A stretch of 64,000 nucleotides of DNA from Neptuniibacter caesariensis (GCF_000153345.1 NZ_CH724125.1:1593982-1657981); one strand, 5' to 3'; positions 19,703-27,800 are shown, counted from the stretch's first letter. The notes: a model not told the origin generated them from the sequence alone. Made by a program: numbers and translations.

Positions 19703-20746
19703 TTAAGCTTCGTAGAAGTGTGAGCTGTCCTGCTGTTTTTGCAGATCATTCATCAGTGCCGCTTCCTGAGTCTCATCAGAATCAGAAATACGCTGTTCCA
19801 TATTGATACCCAATTTCTTAAACAGCTGAAGGTCACGATGGGTTTCAGGGTTTGGTGTCGTCAACAGACACTCACCGTAGAAGATTGAGTTCGCGCCGGC
19901 AAAGAAAGTCATGGCCTGCATTTCGTCACTCATTTTCTCGCGCCCTGCCGACAAACGCACATGAGATTTTGGCATCATGATACGCGCGACCGCAATCGTA
20001 CGAATGAACTCCAGATGATCGAGATCATCAACATTCTCTAGTGGTGTGCCTTCGACCTTAACCAGCATGTTGATTGGAACACTCTCAGGCTGCACAGGCA
20101 TATTGGCCAGCTGCATCAGAAGACCATAACGATCTTTAGCCGTTTCACCCATACCCAGAATACCGCCACTACAGATTTTCATTCCGGAATCGCGAACATT
20201 CTGTAGGGTATCAAGTCGATCCTGATAGCTACGAGTTGTGATAATTTTGTCGTAAAACTCAGGTGAGGTGTCCAGATTGTGATTGTAATAATCAAGTCCA
20301 GCGTCAGACAGACGATCAGCTTTATCCTGATCCAACATACCTAGCGTCATACAGGTCTCAAGGCCTAGCTCTTTAACCTGTCGCACCATATCCAATACAT
20401 ATGGCATATCTCTTTCATGAGGATGCTTCCAGGCAGCCCCCATACAGAAACGAGTGGATCCAGTCGCCTTAGCCTGCTTTGCTTTCTCAACTACACGCTC
20501 AACTTCCATCAAACGTTCTTTTTCCAGGCCTGTGCTGTAGTGCGCACTCTGTGGACAATATTTACAATCTTCCGGGCAGGAGCCAGTTTTGATGGATAGC
20601 AGCGTACTGACCTGAACCTCATTGGGATCAAAGTTCTGACGGTGTACGCTATGCGCATGAAACATCAGGTCATTAAACGGTAGCTCAAAAAGCGCTTTAA
20701 CCTCTGCTTCACTCCAGTCGTGACGGATTTCACCCAACTGTTGCAT
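19703..20746 (-). CDS. bioB: Biotin synthase
   Basis: A radical-SAM enzyme that inserts sulfur into dethiobiotin. The cluster cysteines C57, C61 and C64 are in [38 protein letters not shown] and the GGILGMGET segment are also family marks. The frame is open to 20782. I choose the ATG at 20746, preceded by GGGAG at suitable spacing and giving [16 protein letters not shown], a 347-residue protein. It heads the bio operon and is divergent from comF. I see no BirA-type operator in the 110-base gap. Confidence 0.95.
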   Translation of the reverse strand: MQQLGEIRHDWSEAEVKALFELPFNDLMFHAHSVHRQNFDPNEVQVSTLLSIKTGSCPEDCKYCPQSAHYSTGLEKERLMEVERVVEKAKQAKATGSTRFCMGAAWKHPHERDMPYVLDMVRQVKELGLETCMTLGMLDQDKADRLSDAGLDYYNHNLDTSPEFYDKIITTRSYQDRLDTLQNVRDSGMKICSGGILGMGETAKDRYGLLMQLANMPVQPESVPINMLVKVEGTPLENVDDLDHLEFIRTIAVARIMMPKSHVRLSAGREKMSDEMQAMTFFAGANSIFYGECLLTTPNPETHRDLQLFKKLGINMEQRISDSDETQEAALMNDLQKQQDSSHFYEA

Positions 20747-20856
20747 CTGTAAAAATCTCCCGGAAAATAGCCCAATAAGCATGGAAGCTTATCAGCAAAT
20801 AATTGCTCACCTAATAGAACAGACAATTCTATCCTGACAGAAGGAGCTGTCAACTC

Positions 20857-21561
20857 ATGAATACATTGCAGGTAAACCTTAGATCACTATTCAACCAATG
20901 CTTTCTTTGTCATATTCACTACTCACTCAATGCCCATCAACCCACAAGCATTTGCCCAGATTGTTACAAAGACCTGCCCCGGATCCAGCACTGCTGCTCA
21001 ACCTGTGCACTACCTTTCAGCTCAGAGGTCCCTGCCACCACCCAATGTGGGCAGTGCCTGAAGAAACAGCCAACATTCGATAAAGTGCACGCTTTATTTC
21101 ACTATAAATTCCCGATAGATCCGGTCATCAGTCAACTCAAGTATGAGCATAAAACCCAGTTTGTTGATGTGCTTTCTCAGCTGTTAAATACTTCCCTACC
21201 AGAGCTGAACGGCGTGGAAGCAATAATTCCCGTACCCTTAAGCAAAAGTAGTTTTAGAGATAGAGGATTTAATCAAACCGAACTGTTAGCCCGAAAACTA
21301 AGCAAGAGCCGTAAGATACCTATCGACTGCAAATTAGTAACGAAGGTCAGAGAAACCGAGCATCAAATGGGGCTTCCCAAAGAGCAAAGAAAAAAGAACC
21401 TAAAAGACGCTTTTTTCTGCAGGCCGAATAACTATAAACATATTGCCTTGATCGATGATGTTATGACTACAGGTACGACATTAGAGGAGCTTAGCAGAAC
21501 CATCAAAGCATCCGGTGTAGAAAAGGTAACCTGTTTGGTCATCGCAAGAACCGATAAATAG
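20857..21561 (+). CDS. comF: ComF-family phosphoribosyltransferase-like protein
   Basis: A 234-residue protein with an N-terminal zinc-ribbon part containing cysteine pairs C15/C18, C33/C36 and C64/C67, and a C-terminal type I phosphoribosyltransferase fold with the PRPP loop LIDDVMTTGTTLEE near 195-210. PVPLSKSSFRDRGFNQTELLA is the ComF signature. Homologues (ComF/GntX) are linked to DNA uptake and use of DNA as nutrient. The name follows family membership and the biochemical role is not settled. It is divergent from bioB, a common neighbour. Confidence 0.87.
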   Translation: MNTLQVNLRSLFNQCFLCHIHYSLNAHQPTSICPDCYKDLPRIQHCCSTCALPFSSEVPATTQCGQCLKKQPTFDKVHALFHYKFPIDPVISQLKYEHKTQFVDVLSQLLNTSLPELNGVEAIIPVPLSKSSFRDRGFNQTELLARKLSKSRKIPIDCKLVTKVRETEHQMGLPKEQRKKNLKDAFFCRPNNYKHIALIDDVMTTGTTLEELSRTIKASGVEKVTCLVIARTDK

Positions 21562-21630
21562 CATTGATTTGATTATTTTCCGATATCGCTCAACAATCAT
21601 TAAGACAAAAAGCGATTAAAGAACAAAGAG

Positions 21631-23262
21631 ATGAGTTTAGATTCACTGAGCACACTATTTGGTGGCATCGGCCTTTTCCTCCTAGGTATGCATCTTATGA
21701 CAAATGGGATGAAACAGGCTGCAGGGCAGGGATTAAAGCAAGCACTCGAAAGTGCAACCAACTCTCCACTTAAGGGGCTCAGCGCGGGTATCATCATTAC
21801 CGCATTAGTCCAATCTTCAAGCGCCGTAACCGTCGCAACCATCGGCTTCGTCAATGCAGGCTTGATGAAACTGAGGCAATCCATCAACGTTATCTATGGT
21901 TGCAACATTGGGACGACCATGACCGGTTGGCTGGTTGCACTCATCGGTTTCAAAATTAAAATCAGCGCGTTTGCTCTTCCCCTTATAGGCTTAGGTATGC
22001 TTTTGAAGCTGCTAGGAGACGAACGAAGAATCAGCCATATAGGCATGGCCCTTGCCGGATTCGGCCTTTTTTTTATTGGGCTGGATTTCCTTAAAAGTGC
22101 ATTCGAAGGACTAGACTCCAGCCTACCTATTGCTCAGATCTCTCATTCCAGTGCAGGGCTTCTTTTATTCGTCCTGGCTGGTTTTGTGCTCACGTTCCTA
22201 ATGCAGTCCTCCTCCGCAGCTATGGCCATTACACTCTCCTTAACTGCAGCTGGATCAATCCCACTCGCTTCCGCTGGAGCCCTTGTGATTGGAGCAAACC
22301 TTGGTACGACTTCAACTGCAATTCTTTCGGTGATTGGCGCCACCTCAAACGCTAAAAGAATTGCTTCAGCACACGTTATTTTTAACGCAATCACAGGCGC
22401 CATAGGTATTCTATTACTGGTTCTCTTCTCAAGCTTAATTAATCAGGATCTGACCAATATTAATCTGGTTATTCTGTTGGCCGCATTTCACACACTTTTC
22501 AATGTTGCAGGGGTTGCAGTGATGTGGCCACTGACTGAAAAGCTTGTCGAATTCCTGCGACACAGGTTCCGTACACAGGAAGATCAATTAGGAGAACCTC
22601 AATTTCTTGATAAGAATGTACTCGAATCCCCTGTGCTTGCAATTGAGGCGATGAGCAACGAACTCTGCAGAGTAAGCGGATTAACCTCAGCAATGGCGCG
22701 CGCTGCAATCAGCGCCGATATATCTGAGACACATAAACTCACCGCTCAAATGAATAACCTGCATAAACTCAGCAGCAAAATAGGCAGTTATAACCAAAAG
22801 ATTGCTCAAGAGAATCTCACCGAAGAGATCAGCTCTATTCTACCCTCGGCTATGCGAATTACCCGCTACTATAGCGAAATTGCCCGCCTTTCGGCGCTCA
22901 TGCCTAATTATTATGAAGCCTTCAATAACTTGTCTAATCGCTCATTAAGCGAGCTAATTTACGATTATCAAAGCGATATTGTCGAACTCATTGATAGCTG
23001 TGAAATTACACAGGAGTCCTATCTATCGGGGCAAGAGAGCCGGAAACTGATTAAACGCCTGGAAAAGAAGTATCAGCACCTTAAGGCAAAAGTAATGGAA
23101 ACGAGCATCGAAGGACAGATTAAACCCAAAGACAGTATTGCGCTTTTAGATGCCCTCAGCCATATTCACCGGCTTGCGGAACAAGTTGAAAAAGCGGGCC
23201 GCTACTGGAGTAGCATTACACCCATGCAGACTCGTGATCCTTTACCTGACACACATGAATAA
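21631..23262 (+). CDS. Na/Pi cotransporter family protein with a PhoU-like tail
   Basis: A 543-residue inner-membrane protein. The first 300 residues hold about eight to nine hydrophobic segments and two inverted repeats with the family QSSSA motifs (ALVQSSSAVTVATIGFVNAG and LMQSSSAAMAITLS), which bind phosphate and sodium in Na/Pi transporters. Residues about 330-530 are helical and PhoU-like, suggesting regulation. It resembles YjbB/NptA-type proteins. The specific substrate (phosphate uptake or export) is inferred from family. trmO follows closely and may be co-transcribed. Confidence 0.85.
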   Translation: MSLDSLSTLFGGIGLFLLGMHLMTNGMKQAAGQGLKQALESATNSPLKGLSAGIIITALVQSSSAVTVATIGFVNAGLMKLRQSINVIYGCNIGTTMTGWLVALIGFKIKISAFALPLIGLGMLLKLLGDERRISHIGMALAGFGLFFIGLDFLKSAFEGLDSSLPIAQISHSSAGLLLFVLAGFVLTFLMQSSSAAMAITLSLTAAGSIPLASAGALVIGANLGTTSTAILSVIGATSNAKRIASAHVIFNAITGAIGILLLVLFSSLINQDLTNINLVILLAAFHTLFNVAGVAVMWPLTEKLVEFLRHRFRTQEDQLGEPQFLDKNVLESPVLAIEAMSNELCRVSGLTSAMARAAISADISETHKLTAQMNNLHKLSSKIGSYNQKIAQENLTEEISSILPSAMRITRYYSEIARLSALMPNYYEAFNNLSNRSLSELIYDYQSDIVELIDSCEITQESYLSGQESRKLIKRLEKKYQHLKAKVMETSIEGQIKPKDSIALLDALSHIHRLAEQVEKAGRYWSSITPMQTRDPLPDTHE

Positions 23263-23273
23263 GCGAATTTTTG

Positions 23274-23987
23274 ATGAACAACTCGTTCCAATTTAATGCA
23301 ATTGCCACTATTCAAAGCCCTTATAAAGAAAAATTTGGTATTCCCCGGCAACCAGGCCTGGCTAAAAGCCTGAACTCCCGGATAGTTTTCCTACCAGAAT
23401 ACACACGACCAGAAATTGTCAGAGGTCTGGAAGGTTGTAGCCATATATGGGTGTTGTTTATTTTTAGTGAATGCATTGATAAAGGCTGGACCCCAACAGT
23501 AAGACCTCCCCGGCTCGGAGGTAATAAGCGTATGGGGGTTTTCTCTACACGTTCACCTTTCCGGCCCAACCCCATAGGGCTTTCACCCGTTGAACTTATC
23601 AGCATTGAATCAGGCAATGGGAAACTTGAGCTCGTCATATCAGGTGCGGATTTACTTGACGGAACACCTATCGTCGATATTAAGCCGTACCTACCCTATT
23701 CGGACCAGATACCAGAGGCTGTATTTGAGTTAGCTACCGAAATAACCACCTTGGATCGGGACGTTTTCTATTCAGAACAAGCCCTGCAAGCGATCGCCAG
23801 GTCCGAAGAAAAGTTCAACCAACCCGTAAGGCAGCAGATCAACGAGCTTCTCAATTGCGATCCTCGCCCTGCCTATAAAAAGGACGATGAAGAAAAAATT
23901 TATGGAGTACGTCTGTATGATATGAATATTCGGTTCAGTATCTCTGCAACTGATATTCGTGTTTTACAAATTGAGCAAGTCGACTAA
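23274..23987 (+). CDS. trmO: tRNA (N6-threonylcarbamoyladenosine(37)-N6)-methyltransferase
   Basis: A 237-residue TsaA/TrmO-family protein that methylates t6A37 in tRNA-Thr using SAM. Visible marks are IATIQSPYKEKFGIPRQPGL, LEGCSHIWVLFIF, the TRSPFRPNPIGLSPVEL loop and DGTPIVDIKPYLPYSD. The first ATG in frame is 23274, with a TTG three bases earlier. It follows the Na/Pi gene after 11 bases. The t6A enzyme TsaD, which makes its substrate, is encoded at 62766-63794. Confidence 0.92.
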   Translation: MNNSFQFNAIATIQSPYKEKFGIPRQPGLAKSLNSRIVFLPEYTRPEIVRGLEGCSHIWVLFIFSECIDKGWTPTVRPPRLGGNKRMGVFSTRSPFRPNPIGLSPVELISIESGNGKLELVISGADLLDGTPIVDIKPYLPYSDQIPEAVFELATEITTLDRDVFYSEQALQAIARSEEKFNQPVRQQINELLNCDPRPAYKKDDEEKIYGVRLYDMNIRFSISATDIRVLQIEQVD

Positions 23988-24050
23988 AAAGTGTTCACCT
24001 ACGCTTAATCATCATCGATTTATAATGGGATAAAACTCAGGAAGTTTCTT

Positions 24051-24401
24051 ATGCTTAGACCGATCTACTTGCTTCTCGCGCTAACCTTTCTGCCTATGCA
24101 TTCGCATGCAGAAACAACGCTGAGCGATTTGGAGCGCTGGATGCAACTTCTGCCTCAACTGTTTCAGGAGCAAACGGATACGGGCACGATTTACATTGAA
24201 AATTACTTACAGTGCATGGACGATGAGCAAGCGTTGAATAGTCAGGAAAAGCCTACAGTAGGCCAGGTTATCGACAATGCGTTAGATGCTTCAGGTACTT
24301 GCACACCTCTTCTAAACGAGATGCTTGAAGAGCTATCTGGCCAAGCCATCGAATCTTTAAGCCAGGATCAAAAGCGCAAAATACTGGAAGAAAGCCTCTA
24401 G
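24051..24401 (+). CDS. Small exported protein of unknown function
   Basis: A 116-residue protein with a clear signal peptide (residues 1-20, cut after SHA) and a mature part of about 95 residues with two cysteines (in LQCMDDE and GTCTPL) that could form a disulfide in the periplasm. AGGAAG sits six bases before the ATG and a TATAAT lies at 24021-24026, so the gene looks real. It is mostly helical and acidic. I do not recognise a family. Confidence 0.65.
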   Translation: MLRPIYLLLALTFLPMHSHAETTLSDLERWMQLLPQLFQEQTDTGTIYIENYLQCMDDEQALNSQEKPTVGQVIDNALDASGTCTPLLNEMLEELSGQAIESLSQDQKRKILEESL

Positions 24402-24420
24402 CAATGCTGCACCCGCACAT

Positions 24421-24449
24421 TTGACCAAAGTCTAAAACCCAAGTAAAAT
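24421..24449 (+). promoter_or_regulatory. Sigma-70 promoter of the 56-codon gene
   Basis: TTGACC and TAAAAT with a 17-base spacer, about 80 bases upstream of the ATG at 24532. Confidence 0.65.
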
Positions 24450-24531
24450 ACTCGGAATTACATGGATGATATTTAAAAGCGATTTCAACTGCTGTTGATA
24501 AGGAGCATTTAAAAAACTTTCCGAGGTCTAA

Positions 24532-24702
24532 ATGAACTTCTCAGTAACCAATGTAGAAACCCTGTTCGAAGAGTCCAACGCGCTATTTGAGTGTTATGTT
24601 GAGCGTGTTTTTGAGTCTGAATCAGTAACCGACCTGATCAGTGCATCTCACTGGTATACCGATGCCATTTTTAATTTGATGACCTTTCCTCCTCAGCGCT
24701 AA
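24532..24702 (+). CDS. 56-residue small protein of unknown function
   Basis: A short reading frame with all the marks of an independent gene: a promoter at 24421-24449, a GAGG seven bases before the ATG, and a strong terminator 10 bases after the stop. The product begins MNFSVTNVETLFEESNALF, is acidic, has one cysteine and a run of aromatic residues, and ends in FPPQR. There is no signal peptide and no clear membrane segment. No family recognised. It is short enough to be missed by a 60-residue cutoff. Confidence 0.65.
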   Translation: MNFSVTNVETLFEESNALFECYVERVFESESVTDLISASHWYTDAIFNLMTFPPQR

Positions 24703-24710
24703 ATCATCCA

Positions 24711-24740
24711 TAAAAAAGGCCGCTAATGCGGCCTTTTTTA
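24711..24740. terminator. Bidirectional terminator for the small gene and the DoxX gene
   Basis: A perfect stem AAAAAAGGCCGC / GCGGCCTTTTTT with a four-base loop. The A and T runs allow use from both sides. Confidence 0.9.
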
Positions 24741-24751
24741 TAATCTACTGG

Positions 24752-25363
24752 TTAGCCCTTCTGTCTAAAGCACTTAGTAATAAAGTGATCCACACTCACC
24801 CAGCGCCCCGCTCCGGTGAAGAAGAGACTCAATAACATCACAAAGTAGGTAATCGCAAATTCAATACCATTATTCAAAATAACCACAGAGCCCCGGCCTG
24901 TTAACCAGCTGTAATTACCATGTTGCTCCAGAATGCTCTTAGCAGCCGCTAATCGCTCCTGCGCTTCCATCACACGCTCGCCCGCTAGCCAACTACTGCC
25001 ATCAGAAATCGCTAACCAGCCATTCTCCCAATGCACAGCAAATGCAGCCACTAACATGGTTACCATCAAAGGAATGCTAATCCAGCGGACAGCGAAACCA
25101 ACAATTAGAAGAATGCCTCCTAAAAATTCAGTGCCTGCCGCCAAAGCAGCCATCACTTCGGGCATAGGTAATCCCAATCCCCAATCGGGGTTGCCAAACC
25201 ACGCAGCTGTATCTTCGAAATGAGAAAGTTTATTCCAGCCTGCCTGTAGAAATACAGGGGCGAGATATAAACGTAACAACAGTGGCGCAAGGCCATCTGC
25301 AACACGGGTACTATCAAGAATATCTTGAAAGCGATTTATTAGGTTCACAACAGCATTCGCCAT
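24752..25363 (-). CDS. DoxX-family membrane protein of the HvfABCD/bufferin-type operon
   Basis: A 203-residue inner-membrane protein with four hydrophobic segments and the DoxX marks LRLYLAPVFLQAGWNKL and GTEFLGGILLIVGFAVRW. DoxX proteins accompany DUF692/DUF2063 gene pairs in the HvfABCD and bufferin systems, where the DoxX member is called HvfD and is thought to act in maturation, electron supply or export. That role is inference. An in-frame ATG at 25375 exists, but GGTGG precedes the ATG at 25363. It is last in the operon and ends at a strong terminator. Confidence 0.85.
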   Translation of the reverse strand: MANAVVNLINRFQDILDSTRVADGLAPLLLRLYLAPVFLQAGWNKLSHFEDTAAWFGNPDWGLGLPMPEVMAALAAGTEFLGGILLIVGFAVRWISIPLMVTMLVAAFAVHWENGWLAISDGSSWLAGERVMEAQERLAAAKSILEQHGNYSWLTGRGSVVILNNGIEFAITYFVMLLSLFFTGAGRWVSVDHFITKCFRQKG

Positions 25364-25406
25364 ATTTCCACCCATCTATCATAGGCACGCTCGTAAGCGC
25401 CAGTAA

Positions 25407-26174
25407 TTATAGTTTTGTTCCTAGAATGATCCCTTTAGAACGTAAGTGCTCCAGGGTCTGTCCGCCCCCAGCCACCACTTGACTTGGCTCGGGGTGCTGC
25501 ATCTCTTCAGCAATTTGCAACAGCGCAGCTTCACCAGAAAGCTCATCATCTTCTGAAAGGAGATAAAGCAAACGCGCGGTCACTGCATTAACTTCCATAA
25601 AGTTCACTTCGTCTTCACGGTTACGGTACGCGATCAAGAACGTCGGCTGTTCGGCAGGTTGCTCAGGCAAAAAATCAGGCCTGATACAATGCACCGGGAA
25701 TTGATACGATAATGACCAGGCTAACGGAGACTGTACCGGATGCTCAGTCAAAAGGTCGCCGTTTGGTTTTACATCATCCAAAGGCAGCTCTAACTGTGAA
25801 GAATCCAGTGCCAACTCGACCCACTCATAGTGAATCAACTCATTGAGAAACGCAGGATCACTTTCCTGAGGCTCTCTTTCCTCGTTCACAAACTGAATAA
25901 ATTCCTGCCCTATCTCCAAAAAATAGGGCGTATGGCAATGGTGATACTCAAAGAACTCGCGCGCCAACCCTAACCAATAAGCTTCCGAACTAATGCGTTT
26001 CAGAACCGGAAAGTTACCCGCCAGAAAGCCTTCAACATTGTTGAAGAAGAGATCCCGATAAATGGCCATACGACGATCTTCGATCCCGTCGGGTTTAGCA
26101 TTTTTGTCAGGATTACGAATATGAGCCGCAAAAGCGTATTGATGCTCCTGAAATTCAGGCAACTGTTTGTTCAT
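25407..26174 (-). CDS. DUF2063 (MbnC/HvfC/BufC-like) partner protein
   Basis: A 255-residue protein with the DUF2063 N-terminal helical domain (EFQEHQYAFAAHIRNP through RDLFFNNVEGFLAGNFPVL, then ARAEFF-like AREFFEYH) and a C-terminal alpha/beta part with the FLIAYRNREDEVNFMEV segment. DUF2063 is often labelled a putative DNA-binding domain, but members paired with DUF692 enzymes (MbnC, HvfC, BufC) form a complex with the iron enzyme and bind the precursor peptide. Its start overlaps the end of the DUF692 gene by 20 bases, which supports a tight stoichiometric pair. Confidence 0.88.
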   Translation of the reverse strand: MNKQLPEFQEHQYAFAAHIRNPDKNAKPDGIEDRRMAIYRDLFFNNVEGFLAGNFPVLKRISSEAYWLGLAREFFEYHHCHTPYFLEIGQEFIQFVNEEREPQESDPAFLNELIHYEWVELALDSSQLELPLDDVKPNGDLLTEHPVQSPLAWSLSYQFPVHCIRPDFLPEQPAEQPTFLIAYRNREDEVNFMEVNAVTARLLYLLSEDDELSGEAALLQIAEEMQHPEPSQVVAGGGQTLEHLRSKGIILGTKL

Positions 26175-27006
26175 GACTCATCTTCCATTGATTCTGGTAA
26201 AAACGAACCTGGTCTACTTCTTCAAGTAGCTCTGCCATCGGCGGAATATTGAAATCACGCTCGAGCAAAGTCGGAATCAAACCAAAACGATCATAGGTTT
26301 TTTGCAGCAGAGACCAGACAGGGTCAATAACCGGTGCTCCATGCGTATCAACAATCAGGTCTTCGGCCTCATCATAATGACCTGCAATATGTAGATACAT
26401 TATCCGTTCTGCAGGCATCGCATTCAGGAAAGTATTGGCATCGTAGCCATGATTCACACTGTTCACGTAGATGTTGTTCACATCGAGAAGCAATTCGCAA
26501 TCGGCTTCCTCAAGCACAGCAAGCAGAAACTCCTGCTCGGTCATTTCGGAACCGGCAACGCCATAGTAAGAAACGTTTTCCATCGCGATTTTCTGTTCGA
26601 GTACATCCTGAACCTGTCGAATCCGACCAGCAACGTACTTAACAGCTTCTTCGGTAAACGGAATTGGCATCAGATCATACATATGCCCATCATCAGAGCA
26701 GTAGCTCAGATGTTCGGAATACGCGCGGATATTATGGTCCTTAAGAAAAACTTTTAAGTTCTTAAGAAACTCCATATCAAGTGGCGTTGGCCCACCAATC
26801 GACAACGACAAGCCATGAGCCATAAACGGATACTGTTCGGTGTATCGACGAAACGCTTTACCGAATCGCCCTCCCAAGCCCATCCAGTTTTCTGGTGCAA
26901 TTTCCAGAAAATCGATTGAATCGGCATCGACTTCTTTTAAAGTTTCCGTCATGCAACGACGAAAACCAAAACCTGCACCTGACACAGGATACGCTTTATT
27001 GCTCAT
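26155..27006 (-). CDS. DUF692 multinuclear iron enzyme (MbnB/HvfB/BufB-like)
   Basis: A 283-residue TIM-barrel protein of the DUF692 family, whose studied members are multi-iron oxygen-dependent enzymes that turn precursor cysteines into oxazolone/thioamide or related rings. Candidate metal ligands are H64 in AHGLSLSIGG, H99 in AYSEHLSYC, E143 in AMENVSYY, D175 in LDVNNIYVNS, H206 and H210 in LHIAGH, H222 in VDTHGAP and E249 in LLERDFNIP, all in the expected order. It lies just after the EGKCG-repeat precursor gene, so the precursor is the likely substrate. Confidence 0.92.
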   Translation of the reverse strand: MSNKAYPVSGAGFGFRRCMTETLKEVDADSIDFLEIAPENWMGLGGRFGKAFRRYTEQYPFMAHGLSLSIGGPTPLDMEFLKNLKVFLKDHNIRAYSEHLSYCSDDGHMYDLMPIPFTEEAVKYVAGRIRQVQDVLEQKIAMENVSYYGVAGSEMTEQEFLLAVLEEADCELLLDVNNIYVNSVNHGYDANTFLNAMPAERIMYLHIAGHYDEAEDLIVDTHGAPVIDPVWSLLQKTYDRFGLIPTLLERDFNIPPMAELLEEVDQVRFYQNQWKMSHEQTVA

Positions 27007-27030
27007 TTATCGCTCCGCTCACCAGAGATC

Positions 27031-27055
27031 AAAAGGCCCCGCTGTGCAGGGCCTC
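27031..27055 (-). terminator. Weak hairpin between precursor and enzyme genes
   Basis: On the minus strand AGGCCC pairs with GGGCCT around a nine-base loop, followed by TTTTG. It could cause partial termination or RNA stability, making more precursor than enzyme. Confidence 0.45.
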
Positions 27056-27081
27056 ACGTCGACTACAAAGTAAGACTGTGA

Positions 27082-27516
27082 TTACTTAGAACCACCACAT
27101 TTACCTTCGCCACATTTACCTTCTGCTGGCTTTTTGTCGCCACCGCATTTGCCTTCACCGCATTTGCCTTCGCCTTCAGCTTTTTTACCGCCGCACTTAC
27201 CTTCGCCACACTTGCCTTCGCCTTCAGCTTTCTTACCGCCGCACTTACCTTCGCCGCACTTGCCTTCGCCTTCAGCTTTCTTACCGCCGCACTTACCTTC
27301 GCCGCATTTGCCTTCGCTTTTAGTTTTTTTACCGCCGCATTTACCTTCGCCGCACTTACCTTCGTTCATTGCAACTTGCTGGCTGTAGCCAGAAGACAGG
27401 TCAGTTGCTGCAAAAGGATTCTCCGCAGCTGTTGCAACAGGTGCAGTAGCCATACCAGCAATAAACGCCGCACCAACAGCAGCTACCATAGGTTTTACAG
27501 AAGAATTCTTAGCCAT
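27082..27516 (-). CDS. EGKCG-repeat copper-peptide precursor (HvfA/bufferin-like)
   Basis: A 144-residue secreted precursor. Residues 1-31 form a signal peptide (hydrophobic core, cut near ATAA). Residues about 32-51 are a short linker. Residues 52-144 consist of six units built on EGKCGEGKCGG with a 16-residue period, giving twelve EGKCG motifs and twelve cysteines, none elsewhere. The same EGKCG motif marks Haemophilus HvfA and related bufferins, where cysteines are modified by the DUF692/DUF2063 pair and bind copper. The signal peptide suggests Sec export after modification. GGGGTGA precedes the ATG. It is first in the operon, with a candidate extracytoplasmic-stress promoter upstream. Confidence 0.9.
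   Translation of the reverse strand: MAKNSSVKPMVAAVGAAFIAGMATAPVATAAENPFAATDLSSGYSQQVAMNEGKCGEGKCGGKKTKSEGKCGEGKCGGKKAEGEGKCGEGKCGGKKAEGEGKCGEGKCGGKKAEGEGKCGEGKCGGDKKPAEGKCGEGKCGGSK
27085..27363 (-). repeat. 48-base tandem repeat coding the EGKCG units
   Basis: Six tandem units, five of 48 bases and a last one of 39, within the precursor gene. The three middle units encode the same 16 residues and the outer ones vary in the spacer (KKTKS, DKKPA, SK). This is a coding repeat, not a CRISPR. Confidence 0.9.
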
Positions 27517-27597
27517 TTTGGTTTCACCCCAATTATCAGTTTTTTATCATCTTGCGATAGTTTTTAATTCAACTAGAGCCTGTCACTAGCTCTTGCG

Positions 27598-27627
27598 TTT
27601 GTGACCCTGCGCTTTCAAGAAAGTTTC
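27598..27627 (-). promoter_or_regulatory. Candidate extracytoplasmic-function sigma promoter of the precursor operon
   Basis: On the minus strand GAAACTT (27621-27627) and TCACAAA (27598-27604) are 16 bases apart. This resembles the GGAACTT / TC-rich pattern of RpoE-type sigma factors. It is about 80 bases before the ATG at 27516. The match is by eye only. Confidence 0.35.
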
Positions 27628-27738
27628 ACAAATTGTAAAGTTTTGTAAATTTTTTCTGTATTGCAGCGCTCACTGATACATAGAGCCTTATATTGCAGAT
27701 TTGTTCCCTAAAACTTTAGTCGGCTTTAATAACTCTTC

Positions 27739-27767
27739 TTGATTGAAGAGCCTAGGCAAGCTCTAAT
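27739..27767 (+). promoter_or_regulatory. Sigma-70 promoter of bioA with overlapping dyad
   Basis: TTGATT and TCTAAT with a 17-base spacer, 33 bases before the bioA ATG. A perfect inverted repeat CTCTTC / GAAGAG (27734-27750) covers the -35 element and could be an operator. It does not match the BirA consensus. Confidence 0.5.
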
Positions 27768-27800
27768 TGTTTATATTTTCTATCTATACAAGGCACATTT

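Noticed and set aside
20783..20856. A BirA operator between bioB and comF
   Set aside because: I looked for a TTGTAAAC-type dyad and did not find one in this gap.
25407..26174. The DUF2063 gene as a DNA-binding protein
   Set aside because: The label is a legacy domain name. Pairing and overlap with a DUF692 gene point to a maturation partner.
27085..27363. A CRISPR-like array of 48-base repeats
   Set aside because: The repeats are in frame within a precursor gene with a signal peptide, have no unique spacers and no cas genes nearby.
27134..27388. A plus-strand frame rich in PSPHLPSP repeats
   Set aside because: It is the antisense shadow of the EGKCG repeat in the real minus-strand gene and has no ribosome site of its own.
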